Source of the DNA: an uncultured Prevotellaceae bacterium
GTDB lineage: Bacteria > Bacteroidota > Bacteroidia > Bacteroidales > Bacteroidaceae
NCBI GenBank assembly: GCA_900316315.1
Contig: ONCK01000006.1
Span: 82,109-146,108 of the forward strand
Direction: 5' to 3'
DNA: 64,000 nt
Position numbers and translations under genes: made by a program. Shown piece by piece: positions 10,107 to 21,476 of this stretch. Positions within the stretch are counted from its first letter, which is position 1, and each line of letters opens with the position of its first letter. The notes beneath the pieces were generated by a model. That model made no database searches. It was not told the DNA's origin and saw nothing but the letters and a program-made list of their open reading frames with translations.

Positions 10107-11057
10107 TTAGAAGTCGATGCGGAACATATTGCCCTGAGCTTGTATCATGAGGCTATTGTTCCAAGCGGAGCAGTCTTCGAGTTCGCTAAAGGTGGCCTTT
10201 GTGAGGTCGAGGATATTGTGCATCCGGCGAGTCTGAAGATCCCAGACATAGAGCATGCTCGGCGCAGAGGGCTTGCCAAATCCTGTAGGCATGAAAAGGA
10301 GACCATTCTTGATAAAGAGTCCCTGATCGATGGCTTGGTAATATTTGCCGTAGGTGTCCTCGATAAGATAGTTCTCAAGCAAGTCCTTGTCGGTCAGTGT
10401 GATGATACTGTCTGAACCTTCGCGGCACTCCGGCAGACGGAACTTGACGATACGGTGCTTGTTGGTGGGGGTTGTATTGGTGATGGTGTTGCCAAAACCA
10501 TAGAGGTAATCGTTGTCACGGTCAATGACCCACTGCAGGGCGTAGCCGAAGTTGTGGTTCTCATCTTTATAGTAGATGGTTTGCACGGTTTTGGTAGACT
10601 TGAGATCCGGAGCAATGCGCTCGACAAAGAGGACATCCTTCTTGTTGCCCTGCCATGCGTGCTTGGAGGCCTGACTGACATAGAGTAAGGGAAGGGGATC
10701 GTTGGAGTCGTACTTGTAGTTGGAGAATGAAGCGGCGTTGCTATGGTTAATCTTGTCGTAGCAATCCATCTTGTAGGGCGGGATAATCTGCGTCAGGCGT
10801 TTGCCATCGTAATTGTAGAAGGAGATCCATCCTGAATTTTGGCAGCTAGCGACAACATTGCCGCAGATGTCCATGCCCTGATAGGCTTGTTTTTCATGGC
10901 CTTTGAGCTTGGCGACAAACTGGCATTGGAGCTGATTGGAAGCTAGACTGATCTTGTTGCCCTGGTAAGTGACTTTCTTGATATCGGTCTTGGCATTGAG
11001 TGAAACAGCGCATGACATGCCACCGATGAAAAGGAGTGTAATAAGGTATTTATTCAT
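10107..11057 (-). CDS. secreted protein of unknown function, possible beta-propeller
   Basis: The 316-residue product starts with a signal peptide (about residues 1-22, ending SLNAKT). The rest is rich in short beta strands with repeated aromatic-glycine turns (GWISFYNYDGKRL, FGYALQWVIDRDNDYLYGFGN, MLYVWDLQTRRMHNILDL), a pattern compatible with a beta-propeller. I recognise no catalytic motif. It follows the small gene at 11097-11477 by 39 bases on the same strand, and a hairpin at 10013-10061 closes the unit. Confidence 0.75.
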   Translation of the reverse strand: MNKYLITLLFIGGMSCAVSLNAKTDIKKVTYQGNKISLASNQLQCQFVAKLKGHEKQAYQGMDICGNVVASCQNSGWISFYNYDGKRLTQIIPPYKMDCYDKINHSNAASFSNYKYDSNDPLPLLYVSQASKHAWQGNKKDVLFVERIAPDLKSTKTVQTIYYKDENHNFGYALQWVIDRDNDYLYGFGNTITNTTPTNKHRIVKFRLPECREGSDSIITLTDKDLLENYLIEDTYGKYYQAIDQGLFIKNGLLFMPTGFGKPSAPSMLYVWDLQTRRMHNILDLTKATFSELEDCSAWNNSLMIQAQGNMFRIDF

Positions 11058-11096
11058 ATTTATTAGTTTTGGAAGGTTTTTAATTGTGTCTGCATA

Positions 11097-11477
11097 CTAC
11101 AGCGAGGGACGATAGTCGTAGATAGTGAAGACGATGAAGTAGCTATCGCTGGCTTTCCATGTAGCTGCCGCATCGGGGTCAAAACTGACAGTGGGCGGCA
11201 TGTAGGTGTGACGCACGTAGTTGGTGATGGTCTTGTCCACCTTGTCATAGATGCGTTGCCAGAGCTGATGGTCGCGCTTCCACAGATTCTTCTCGTCTAC
11301 CAAGACGTCGATATTGTAGCCAAACTCGTCGTCCTCTTCGTAGTGAGGACTCTGGTCCTGCTTCTTGATGTCGCGCAGCAGTGCCTTCTCGTCGTCTGTA
11401 AATTCGAAGGGTACGTAAAACTTGAGGAGATTGCCTTTGTGGTCGTCCATGCAACCAATGATGGTCCAGTTTTCCAT
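11097..11477 (-). CDS. small acidic protein of unknown function
   Basis: This gene encodes 126 residues with no signal peptide and no membrane helix. It is acidic in the first half (FTDDEKALLRDIKKQ, EEDDEFGYNIDVLVDEKNLWKRD) and ends in a beta-rich segment (SYFIVFTIYDYRPSL). I do not recognise the family. It is the first gene of a two-gene unit with the secreted protein downstream, and a promoter-like pair lies 34 bases before its start. Confidence 0.7.
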   Translation of the reverse strand: MENWTIIGCMDDHKGNLLKFYVPFEFTDDEKALLRDIKKQDQSPHYEEDDEFGYNIDVLVDEKNLWKRDHQLWQRIYDKVDKTITNYVRHTYMPPTVSFDPDAAATWKASDSYFIVFTIYDYRPSL

Positions 11478-11511
11478 GACAATGGCGAGTTAAATGTCTA
11501 ATTTTTACTTG

Positions 11512-11542
11512 CAAATATAGGATATTTATTCTCATCAGCAAG
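11512..11542 (-). promoter_or_regulatory. probable promoter of the 11477-10107 unit
   Basis: TATATTTG (11519-11512) fits the -7 consensus and CTTG (11542-11539) lies 19 bases upstream, a slightly weak -33 element. Confidence 0.55.
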
Positions 11543-11669
11543 GTTTGCTGAAAAATAAATTTTAATTTTTTGAGGCATTAAAGTGTTTTTGGCCTCTTTT
11601 TTGATAGGATATGAGCATATCAGAGTGAGGCAGACGAATCAGAGGTAAGCAAAATCTTCGCTTTTTCAC

Positions 11670-11700
11670 TTTGTCACCTCGGCTTATTGCAGTAACTTTG
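11670..11700 (+). promoter_or_regulatory. promoter of tig
   Basis: TTTG (11670-11673) and TAACTTTG (11693-11700) are 19 bases apart, 65 bases before the trigger factor start. Confidence 0.75.
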
Positions 11701-11765
11701 CATCCGCTTTGTCGTGCAGACAAGAAGATACTAGACTGAAAATAAATAAGAAAAGATAAACAACG

Positions 11766-13133
11766 ATGGATTTCCAATTTCAAAAGATTGACGATGTCAA
11801 TGCGAAACTTACAGTGAAGGTAGTGAAGGCCGACTATGAGGACAAGGTCAAAGGCGCTCTCAAAAAGCTCAAGCAGCGCGCCCAAATGCCGGGCTTCCGT
11901 CCGGGCATGGTACCGATGAGCCTGATACAGAAGATGTACGGTGTCGAGGTAAAGGCAGACGAACTGCAAAAGACGATTTCGGAAGGCATCAACAACTATA
12001 TCAAGGAGCAGAAACTGGACCTCATCACCTCTCCGCTTAATGACGATGCCAATGAAAAGCTCGACGTGGAGAAGGCTGATGACTTCGAGATGACTTTTGA
12101 TCTCGGCTTGACCCCGGCTTTTGAGGTCGAGGCTACCGATAAGGATAAGATTGACTACTACAATATCGAGGTAGACGACAAGATGGTTGACCAGCAAGTC
12201 GACAGCTTCCGCCGCAATCACGGTAAGATGGAGGAAGTCGACGAGTATCAGGACGGCGACCTGCTCCGCGGTTCCCTCACTGAGCTCGATGCAGAGGGCA
12301 AGCCCCTTGCCGAGGGTATCAAGGTGGAAGAGACCAGCCTGATGCCTAAGTATTTTGCCAACGATGAGCAGAAAAAACTTTTTGAAGGTGCCAAGGCAGG
12401 AGCAGACATCAGATTTAATGTCAGCAAGGCCTACGAAGGCAAAGGGGCTGAGATAGCCTCTATGCTGCATATCAAGCAGGAAGAGGTAGCCAACCATCAG
12501 GGCGACTTCACCTACCATGTCAACACGGTCAGCCGCATGAAGCTCGCTGACGTCAACCAGGCTCTCTTTGACAGTGTGCTGGGTAAGGACGTCGTCAAGG
12601 ACGAGAAGGACTTCCGGGAGCACCTCCGTCAGAGCATGGCCGAGGTCTATGAGGAGGACAGCAACTACAAGTTTATCCTTGATGCAAAGCAGTACTTCCT
12701 CGGCAAAGTCGGCAAGGTCACCTTCCCCGAGGAGATCATGAAGCGTGAGATCCTGCTCAACGCCAAGACCGACGAGGATAAGAATAAAGTTGAGGACACC
12801 TTCCCCCGTCTGCTCGAAGACAGGCTCTGGGCCCTCATCTGCGCAAAACTGATGAAGCAGCTCAATGTGAAAATCGATGACGATACCATACATGACGCTG
12901 CCAAGGTAGTCGCCCGCAGCCAGTTTGCCCAGTACGGCCTCAACAATGTACCCGATGAGTATATCGAGAACTATGCCAAGGATATGCTCAAGGACGAAAA
13001 ACAGTATGACCGTCTCGTCGGCCGCGCCATCGACCACGAATTGACCAAGGCGCTCAAGACTGCCGTCAAGCTCAATGAGAAGAAGATCTCTGTCGCAGAC
13101 TTCAACAAGCTCTTTGAAGCACAAGATAAATAA
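11766..13133 (+). CDS. tig: trigger factor
   Basis: The 455-residue ribosome-bound chaperone folds nascent chains. The N-terminal ribosome-binding domain is clear, with the signature GFRPGMVPMSLIQKMYG at residues 43-59 (the usual GFRxGKxP with Met for Lys). The middle peptidyl-prolyl isomerase domain is degenerate, and the C-terminal helical chaperone domain runs from about residue 260. Length is close to the Bacteroidota family. It has its own promoter and is followed by a hairpin at 13167-13202, then clpP, the usual neighbour of tig in bacteria. Confidence 0.93.
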   Translation: MDFQFQKIDDVNAKLTVKVVKADYEDKVKGALKKLKQRAQMPGFRPGMVPMSLIQKMYGVEVKADELQKTISEGINNYIKEQKLDLITSPLNDDANEKLDVEKADDFEMTFDLGLTPAFEVEATDKDKIDYYNIEVDDKMVDQQVDSFRRNHGKMEEVDEYQDGDLLRGSLTELDAEGKPLAEGIKVEETSLMPKYFANDEQKKLFEGAKAGADIRFNVSKAYEGKGAEIASMLHIKQEEVANHQGDFTYHVNTVSRMKLADVNQALFDSVLGKDVVKDEKDFREHLRQSMAEVYEEDSNYKFILDAKQYFLGKVGKVTFPEEIMKREILLNAKTDEDKNKVEDTFPRLLEDRLWALICAKLMKQLNVKIDDDTIHDAAKVVARSQFAQYGLNNVPDEYIENYAKDMLKDEKQYDRLVGRAIDHELTKALKTAVKLNEKKISVADFNKLFEAQDK

Positions 13134-13166
13134 AGGAAAATCTTTTCCAAGACACAATACAGTAAG

Positions 13167-13202
13167 AGGCCAGGCTTTGGAAAACTTCAAGGCCCGGCCT
13201 TT
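13167..13202 (+). terminator. hairpin after tig
   Basis: Arms 13167-13179 and 13188-13200 pair with one mismatch and one G.U, followed by a short T run. It would reduce read-through into clpP. Confidence 0.65.
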
Positions 13203-13235
13203 ACAATTAACAGACCTAAGTTAAATCAGAGGGAA

Positions 13236-13907
13236 ATGAAAACAGATTTTGAAAAGTTTGCCACTAGTAAGGTGGGCATCAACAGCATGGTGCTCGACGA
13301 CGTGATCAAAGCACAAAACCAGTATCTTAATCCATATATCCTCGAGGAACGCCAACTCAACGTCACGCAGATGGATGTCTTCAGCCGACTGATGATGGAC
13401 CGCATCATCTTCCTCGGCACTCAGATAGACGACTACACTGCCAACACCCTACAGGCGCAGCTCCTCTACCTCGACAGCGTAGACCCCAGTAAGGATATCT
13501 CCATCTACGTCAATAGCCCGGGCGGAAGTGTCAGTGCCGGACTCGGCATCTATGATACGATGCAGTTTGTCAATAGTGACATTGCCACCATCTGTACCGG
13601 TATGGCCGCAAGTATGGCTGCCGTGCTTCTCGTGGCCGGCAAGGAGGGAAAGCGAAGCGCTCTTACCCACAGCCGCGTGATGATACATCAGCCTCTGGGC
13701 GGTATACAGGGCCAGGCCTCAGACATCGAGATTACAGCCCGAGAGATTCTCAAACTTAAGAAAGAACTTACCGGCCTGATCGCCCAGCATAGTCATCAGG
13801 ACTATGACAAAGTGGCTGCCGACTGTGACCGTGACCACTGGATGACAGCACAGGAAGCTTGTGACTACGGCATGGTAGACAGGGTATTGGTCAGAAAGGA
13901 TAAGTAA
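13236..13907 (+). CDS. clpP: ATP-dependent Clp protease proteolytic subunit
   Basis: The 223-residue serine peptidase forms the tetradecameric proteolytic chamber used by ClpX. The catalytic triad is visible: Ser126 in GMAASMA, His151 in MIHQPLGG and Asp200 in CDRDHWM. The N-terminus is about 20-30 residues longer than in E. coli and may be processed. A GAGGG stretch ahead of the ATG is one of the few Shine-Dalgarno-like sites in the window. Its stop codon overlaps the clpX start by one base, so the two subunits are translationally coupled. Confidence 0.96.
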   Translation: MKTDFEKFATSKVGINSMVLDDVIKAQNQYLNPYILEERQLNVTQMDVFSRLMMDRIIFLGTQIDDYTANTLQAQLLYLDSVDPSKDISIYVNSPGGSVSAGLGIYDTMQFVNSDIATICTGMAASMAAVLLVAGKEGKRSALTHSRVMIHQPLGGIQGQASDIEITAREILKLKKELTGLIAQHSHQDYDKVAADCDRDHWMTAQEACDYGMVDRVLVRKDK

Positions 13908-15169
13908 TGGCTAAGACGACAGACAATACGCGGCGCTGCTCCTTCTGCGGACGCAAGGAGGGAGAGGTAGCGATGCTTATCTCCGGCCTCAATGGCTGCA
14001 TCTGCAACGAGTGTGCCGAGCAGGCGTTCAATATCTCCCAAGAAGCCCTTGCCCATAGCCACCAGGCACAAAACAAGCCCGATATCAAGCAGGTGCCCAA
14101 GCCGGAAGAGATTAAGGCTTACCTCGACCAGTACGTCATCGGGCAGGACGACGCCAAGAAGACGCTCTCCGTAGCGGTATACAATCACTACAAGCGTCTC
14201 GCACAGCCCAAGACAGACGACGATGTCGAGATAGAGAAGTCCAACATCATCATGGTCGGCAATACGGGTACGGGCAAGACATTGCTCGCCCGTACAATTG
14301 CCCGACTGATTGACGTCCCCTTTACCATCGTCGACGCCACCGTCTTTACGGAGGCCGGCTATGTGGGCGAGGATGTGGAGAGTATCCTGTCTCGTCTCCT
14401 GCAGGCGGCCGACTGGGACGTGGAGAGGGCTGAGACCGGCATCGTCTTTATCGACGAGATAGACAAGATCGCTCGCAAGCAGGACAATCCCTCTATCACA
14501 CGCGATGTAGGCGGCGAAGGCGTGCAGCAAGGTATGCTCAAACTCCTGGAAGGGTCAATCGTCAACGTACCTCCACGCGGCGGACGCAAACATCCGGAAC
14601 AGGCCTTCGTACAAGTCAATACCAATAATATCCTCTTCATCTGCGGAGGAGCCTTTGATGGCATAGAGCGCAAGATCGCGCAGCGCCTCAATACTCATGT
14701 CGTCGGATACAACTCAGTACAAAATGTATTTAAGATTGACAAAAACAATCTCATGAAGTATATCGAGCCGCAAGATCTCAAGTCTTTTGGCCTGATACCC
14801 GAGATCATCGGACGACTGCCCGTGCTCACATACCTCAACCCGCTCGACAGCGAAGCTCTCAAGCGCATACTCGTGGAGCCCAAAAACTCTATCATCCGTC
14901 AATATCAGAAGTTGCTCGAGATGGACGGCATCAAGCTCACGTTTACTCCCGAGGCGTTGGACTTCATCGTCGATCAGGCTATCAGCTTCAAGCTCGGCGC
15001 CCGCGGACTCCGCTCTATCGTCGAGACGATTATGGTTGACGCGATGTTTACCCTGCCTTCCTCGCGCAAGCGATCGTTCCAAGTGACTGCAGAGTATGCC
15101 AAGGAAAGATTTGAGGCAAAATCGCTCTCACAAGGAGAAAAGAAAGAAAAATCCCGCATGAAAGCCTAA
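13907..15169 (+). CDS. clpX: ATP-dependent Clp protease ATP-binding subunit ClpX
   Basis: The 420-residue AAA+ unfoldase delivers substrates to ClpP. It has the N-terminal zinc domain (Cys11, Cys14, Cys33, Cys36), Walker A GNTGTGKT (118-125), Walker [10 protein letters not shown], and the GYVGEDVES pore loop. The ClpP-docking loop reads VGY within LNTHVVGYN where E. coli has IGF. It overlaps clpP by one base, and recQ follows after 111 bases. Confidence 0.96.
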   Translation: MAKTTDNTRRCSFCGRKEGEVAMLISGLNGCICNECAEQAFNISQEALAHSHQAQNKPDIKQVPKPEEIKAYLDQYVIGQDDAKKTLSVAVYNHYKRLAQPKTDDDVEIEKSNIIMVGNTGTGKTLLARTIARLIDVPFTIVDATVFTEAGYVGEDVESILSRLLQAADWDVERAETGIVFIDEIDKIARKQDNPSITRDVGGEGVQQGMLKLLEGSIVNVPPRGGRKHPEQAFVQVNTNNILFICGGAFDGIERKIAQRLNTHVVGYNSVQNVFKIDKNNLMKYIEPQDLKSFGLIPEIIGRLPVLTYLNPLDSEALKRILVEPKNSIIRQYQKLLEMDGIKLTFTPEALDFIVDQAISFKLGARGLRSIVETIMVDAMFTLPSSRKRSFQVTAEYAKERFEAKSLSQGEKKEKSRMKA

Positions 15170-15280
15170 AAACACGGCGAAAGCAAAAAATATTTCCAAA
15201 AAAATAGTCGGATAAATCCTTTTGTTTATAACTTTGTTTGGTCACAACCAGTTTTTACCCAGTTGTGCCCCTCAAGGTAT

Positions 15281-17470
15281 ATGAAAGAAGACGGAAGATT
15301 ACTCAAAGTCCTTAAGCATTACTTTGGATTTGATACATTCAAAGGAGATCAGGAGGCTATCATACGCAATGTCCTCAGTGGAAAGGACACCTTTGTGCTT
15401 ATGCCTACAGGTGGCGGCAAGTCACTTTGCTACCAGCTGCCGGCACTCATCATGGACGGTACGGCCATTATCATCAGCCCGCTGATCGCACTGATGAAAA
15501 ATCAAGTGGATGTCATGCGGCAGATAGCCGATGATGATGGCATTGCTCACTTCATGAACTCGACTCTGACCAAGGCCCAGCTCTCAGAGGTCAAAGACGA
15601 CATCCTCTCTGGCAAGACCAAGATGCTCTATGTCGCTCCCGAGACACTGACGAAGGAGGACAACATCGACTTCTTCAGGCAGATGAAGATTTCCTTCTAC
15701 GCCATAGACGAGGCTCATTGCATCTCGGAGTGGGGACATGACTTCCGCATCGAGTACCGCAATATCAGGCCCACCATCGACCGTATCAGACGCGCTCCCA
15801 TCATCGCCTTGACCGCTACGGCGACAGACAAGGTGCGTCAGGATATCAAGAAAAACCTGGGTATCGTCGATGCCAAAGAGTTTCGCAGCTCCTTCAATCG
15901 TCCCAACCTCTACTATGAGGTACGCCCCAAGAAGAGCGCCAAGGACGCGACAAGTCAGATCATCAAGTATATCAAGCAAAATCCTGGTAAGAGCGGCATT
16001 ATATACTGCCTAAGCCGCAAGGAAGTGGAAGACCTCTCCGCACAACTCAAGGTCAACGATATCAAGGCTGCTCCCTACCATGCAGGCATGGATGCAGCCC
16101 TGCGTAGCCAGACTCAGGATGACTTCCTCATGGAGCGCATCGATGTCATCGTGGCGACAATCGCCTTTGGTATGGGTATTGACAAACCCGATGTGCGCTT
16201 TGTCATCCACTTTGATCTCCCCAAGAGCCTTGAAGGCTACTATCAGGAGACAGGACGTGCCGGACGCGACGGAGGCGAGGGACGCTGCATCGCCTTCTAT
16301 AGTAGCCGGGATCTCCAGAAACTTGAGAAATTTATGGAGGACAAGCCTCTCAGCGAACAAGATATCGGCCGTCAGCTCCTCCGTGAGGCGGCTGCTTATG
16401 CTGAGTCCTCTGTGTGCCGGCGGCGTCTCCTGCTGCATTATTTCGGAGAGGAATATCCGGAGGAAAACTGCGGCAATTGTGATAACTGTTTACATCCTAA
16501 GAAAAGCGTGGAAGCTAAAGAAAAATTGGTTGACGTGCTGGAGACCGTTCTGGCCGTCAAGGAGAATTTTGACGAACAATATATAATGGATATCCTCACC
16601 GGCCGAGAGACCGAACTTATCACTGACCACCATCATGATCAGCTGGAGCAGTTCGGCATTGCCAGTGATGACGAAGAGACGCTTTGGCAGTCAGTAATAC
16701 GTCAGGCTGTGCTGGCCGGATATCTGGAAAAGCAGATTGAGAACAAGGGGGCCTTGCGCGTGACTGACGCCGGCAAAAAGTTTATCAAGCACCCTGTATC
16801 CTTTACTGTGACTGAGGATAATGACTTCGATGATCTTGATGCTGCAGACGAGACTGTGCAGGATGCGGCTTCTTTTGCCGTCGATCCGGCACTCTTCCAG
16901 ATGCTTCAGGATCTCCGCCGCCGGCTCTCACGGCAGTTGAACGTGCCTCCTTACGTCATCTTCCAGGATCCGTCTCTCGAGGCGATGGCCACAACTTACC
17001 CCGTCACAATCGAGGAACTGCAAAATATCCCAGGCGTCGGCGTAGGCAAGGCTCACAAGTACGGTCAGGCCTTCTGCGACCTCATCAAGCGTCATTGCCA
17101 AGAGAATGACATCGAGCGCCCCGCAGATCTCCGCATAAGGACTGTGGCCAACAAGTCCAAGCTTAAGGTCTCCATTATCCACAGTATCGATCACCTCGTT
17201 GCGCTTGACGATATCGCCAGCGCCAACGGCATGGAGTTTGACGAATTGCTCGACGAGATAGAAGCCATCGTCTACTCAGGCACGAAGATCAATATCGACT
17301 ATTTCCTGAAGGATGTCATTGACGAAGACCAACTCAACGACATCTACGAGTATTTCAGGGAGTCGGAGACAGATGACCTTGATACGGCTATGGCTGAGCT
17401 TGGCGACGACTACAGCGAGGAAGAAGTACGGCTGGTACGCATCAAGTTCATCTCAGACATGGCCAATTGA
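15281..17470 (+). CDS. recQ: ATP-dependent DNA helicase RecQ
   Basis: The 729-residue 3'-5' helicase acts in recombination and fork repair. Walker A PTGGGKS is at residues 42-48 and the DEAHCISEWGHDFR box follows at about 146. The C-terminal helicase lobe has the GMGIDKPDVRFVIH and QETGRAGRDG motifs. The RQC zinc-binding region shows Cys-X16-Cys-GNCDNC (CRRRLLLHYFGEEYPEENCGNCDNC region), and an HRDC-type domain lies near residue 535-600. About 110 further residues extend the C-terminus. I place the start at the ATG at 15281; an upstream TTG at 15263 adds six unlikely residues. Confidence 0.95.
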   Translation: MKEDGRLLKVLKHYFGFDTFKGDQEAIIRNVLSGKDTFVLMPTGGGKSLCYQLPALIMDGTAIIISPLIALMKNQVDVMRQIADDDGIAHFMNSTLTKAQLSEVKDDILSGKTKMLYVAPETLTKEDNIDFFRQMKISFYAIDEAHCISEWGHDFRIEYRNIRPTIDRIRRAPIIALTATATDKVRQDIKKNLGIVDAKEFRSSFNRPNLYYEVRPKKSAKDATSQIIKYIKQNPGKSGIIYCLSRKEVEDLSAQLKVNDIKAAPYHAGMDAALRSQTQDDFLMERIDVIVATIAFGMGIDKPDVRFVIHFDLPKSLEGYYQETGRAGRDGGEGRCIAFYSSRDLQKLEKFMEDKPLSEQDIGRQLLREAAAYAESSVCRRRLLLHYFGEEYPEENCGNCDNCLHPKKSVEAKEKLVDVLETVLAVKENFDEQYIMDILTGRETELITDHHHDQLEQFGIASDDEETLWQSVIRQAVLAGYLEKQIENKGALRVTDAGKKFIKHPVSFTVTEDNDFDDLDAADETVQDAASFAVDPALFQMLQDLRRRLSRQLNVPPYVIFQDPSLEAMATTYPVTIEELQNIPGVGVGKAHKYGQAFCDLIKRHCQENDIERPADLRIRTVANKSKLKVSIIHSIDHLVALDDIASANGMEFDELLDEIEAIVYSGTKINIDYFLKDVIDEDQLNDIYEYFRESETDDLDTAMAELGDDYSEEEVRLVRIKFISDMAN

Positions 17471-18403
17471 GGGCGCTCTACTCGCCTTGTTCTCGTGAGC
17501 AGAATTCCACGGGGACTCCCATGCGATATTCCGTATGGATTAGAACGCATGCTTTTTCGATGCGGTGGTATGCAGTTGGAAGAGGTACATTTGGTAGTGA
17601 GAGACAGGCGGCCGTGAGCCCGTAAGAGGTTGATGTGTGATGGCATCAAGGGCTGGCACCACAGAGCAAGTCGGCATGTTACGAGGAGCAGATGAGGACA
17701 TCAGTCTTCCAGGTCGCTTTTTGTACTCACTCGGTGGGTAACTTTTTATAAATTTCCCTCTGTAGCGCATCACAAGTCAACTCGCAGAGCTGACAAGACG
17801 GCTTGTGGCTGTAATAGAAGGGCTTCTTATGGTACTATAAAGTAAGACTTCTGCTATCAGATGCAATATTGCTCTGCATCAAGTCCATATTGCAGACAGC
17901 ATAGTTTGGGTTTTGTGGCATTTGAAAAGGTACTCTTATGTGGAGCCTGCTGACGACTTGTACACATAATGGGGGAGAGACGAGTAAGGCAAAGTATAAA
18001 TCGGAGACATGCCGGAGGCTGTCAAGAATAAAGCAGAAAGACAAACATTTTATAGTGACGCAAGAGAAGAAGAAGTACGAGTACATTCAAATCTTATAGA
18101 GATAGGCATTTCTTTTTCGCCTGTCACATTCGACAGGTAAGGACTCTCTAATGTTTTGTAGTCAATCTCAGACGACTGGTTAGGAGCCGTGCATTTTTTT
18201 GTAGCCTATTACGAGCGAACTGTCGGCAGTCATGGAGGAGCGGGCTGAAGGAAGAATAGAAAATCCGGAAAGTGGGACTGCTGGACGTGTGGAGACAGAA
18301 GGCTGAGTAGGGGAATGTAATATAAAAAACCGTTATTCCTTGAGCCCTATCCGGCAAAGAGCTCTAAAACTTGTGCAGCGGACTTAAAAAGTTGGAAGCA
18401 GGC
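17471..18403. other. non-coding interval between recQ and guaB
   Basis: About 930 bases with no credible gene. Open frames are short and lack family resemblance. A short segment near 17790 (GACAAGACGGCTTGTGGCTG) distantly resembles the end hairpin at 63871 and the start of the repeat at 9430, but the match is too weak to call. Confidence 0.55.
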
Positions 18404-18435
18404 TTGGAACGTTAAGGAAAAAAGTGGTAAATTTG
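18404..18435 (+). promoter_or_regulatory. promoter of guaB
   Basis: TTGG (18404-18407) and TAAATTTG (18428-18435) are 20 bases apart, 24 bases before the guaB ATG. No purine riboswitch-like leader fits in so short a 5' end. Confidence 0.78.
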
Positions 18436-18453
18436 TACGCAAATTAATTCTAA

Positions 18454-19938
<1,485 letters not shown>

Positions 19939-20039
19939 GACTGGTGTTGCGCAGTGTGGGGAGCATCTGCCTTCTTGCACTGTAAAATCCCGATATAGGG
20001 GACTTAATAGGTACAAATCGCTTTTTGCATTATATAAAA

Positions 20040-21467
20040 ATGATAAAAAAGAGTTTGCTGGCCGTGTTGACGCTTTTGCTGGCATGTCCGGTACTGGCTC
20101 AGTCGGATGATCCTGTTCTTATGACGATTGCAGGTCAGGACGTCAGGCGGTCGGAGTTTGAATACGCGCTCAACAAGAATACCAAGGGTGCTTTGGAGAA
20201 AGACCATCGCAAGATAGAGGCATATGTGCCCATGTTTGTCAACTACAAGCTCAAGGTGCGTGCAGCCCTCGATGCCCGCTTGGACACGACAGAGGCTTTC
20301 CAAAAGGAATTTAAAGTCTACCGTGATGCCCAACTCAAGCCCTATCTTAGTGACGAGAACTATATCGACTCTGTAGCACGCAATGTATATGCGGAGGAGC
20401 AGCGGGCTGTAGGTGACAGCGACCTGCTGAGACTGAGTCATATCATGATCATTGTCCCTCAGAAGGCGGATGCTGCAGAGGACGAGAAGGCTCGCCAGCG
20501 CATAGACTCGATTTATCAAGTCTTGAAGCAAGGAGGTGACTTTGCCATGCTGGCCAGAAAATACTCCGACGATAAAGCTTCTGCTGCCAATGGCGGTGAG
20601 TTGCCCTTGATTGGACCTAAAAGCACTCTGCCTGAGTTTGAACGGCAAGCCTATGCCCTCAAGGCAGGTGAGATGTCCAAGCCCTTCCGTTCTACTATGG
20701 GCTACCACATTATTCTCATGCGTCAACGTTCCAAACTCGAGCCATATGATGTACAGAAGGCGGAGATCGTACGTCTGCTCAAGGCACGTGGCATAGAGCA
20801 GGACGCTCAGGAGCACAAGATTGCCAAGATGATAAGTGACTCCAATGGCAAACTGACACGTGAGGATGTGATGCGCAATGTCGAGGCAGAGGCAGTCAAG
20901 CAATCTCCTCAACTGCAGTATCTCATCAATGAGTACCACGACGGGCTTTTGCTCTACAATATATGCGACCAATACGTGTGGAAAAAAGCAGCTGCGGACA
21001 AGAAGGGCAAGGAGGCCTACTACAAGAAAAACAGGAAGCGCTACGTCTGGGATGAGCCCCACTTCAAGGGATACGTCATCCAGGGACACACTCAGAAGCT
21101 TGTGGACGATGCTGTCAATTACTTCAACAAGCAGAAGGACGGCGAGGGCATCGCAGCCTATGAGAAGCAGTTCATCGGCAAAACCCAGCGCCAGGTCGGC
21201 GTCGTCTACGGCGTCTATGGTAAAGGCGACAACAAGTTTGTCGATTACCTCCGCTATGGAGGAGCAGCCCCTAAGACCAACAGAGTCTTCCCCTACTACG
21301 GACTGGCCGGCAGGATGATATCCAAACCAGAGACTTATACCGATGTGCTGGGCAAGCTCACCTCAGACTACCAGGACTATATGGAGCAGGAGTGGGTCAA
21401 GCAGCTTCACAAACGGTATGACGTCAAAATCAATTCTGATGTTCTGGCTACCGTCAACAAACACTGA
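20040..21467 (+). CDS. exported parvulin-type peptidyl-prolyl isomerase
   Basis: The 475-residue product begins with a signal peptide (MIKKSLLAVLTLLLACPVLA). A parvulin (PpiC) domain spans about residues 130-235, with LSHIMIIVP at its start, a DFAMLARKYSDD segment and GYHIILMRQ at its end. The flanking helical regions resemble the SurA/PrsA chaperone arms. I use the ATG at 20040; a TTG five codons earlier would disrupt the signal peptide. It starts a run of four tightly spaced genes with SurA-like, OstA-like and MutL products, so it probably assists outer-membrane protein folding. Confidence 0.88.
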   Translation: MIKKSLLAVLTLLLACPVLAQSDDPVLMTIAGQDVRRSEFEYALNKNTKGALEKDHRKIEAYVPMFVNYKLKVRAALDARLDTTEAFQKEFKVYRDAQLKPYLSDENYIDSVARNVYAEEQRAVGDSDLLRLSHIMIIVPQKADAAEDEKARQRIDSIYQVLKQGGDFAMLARKYSDDKASAANGGELPLIGPKSTLPEFERQAYALKAGEMSKPFRSTMGYHIILMRQRSKLEPYDVQKAEIVRLLKARGIEQDAQEHKIAKMISDSNGKLTREDVMRNVEAEAVKQSPQLQYLINEYHDGLLLYNICDQYVWKKAAADKKGKEAYYKKNRKRYVWDEPHFKGYVIQGHTQKLVDDAVNYFNKQKDGEGIAAYEKQFIGKTQRQVGVVYGVYGKGDNKFVDYLRYGGAAPKTNRVFPYYGLAGRMISKPETYTDVLGKLTSDYQDYMEQEWVKQLHKRYDVKINSDVLATVNKH

Positions 21468-21476
21468 TAAACTACC

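Noticed and set aside
11562..13190. 542-codon open frame on the minus strand across the trigger factor gene
   Set aside because: It is the antisense of tig, which has full family motifs, a promoter and a terminator. The antisense product is Leu/Val-rich without a recognisable domain and has no promoter.
17471..18403. tRNA or riboswitch upstream of guaB
   Set aside because: No cloverleaf, T-loop motif or purine-riboswitch core was seen, and the promoter lies only 24 bases before the start codon.
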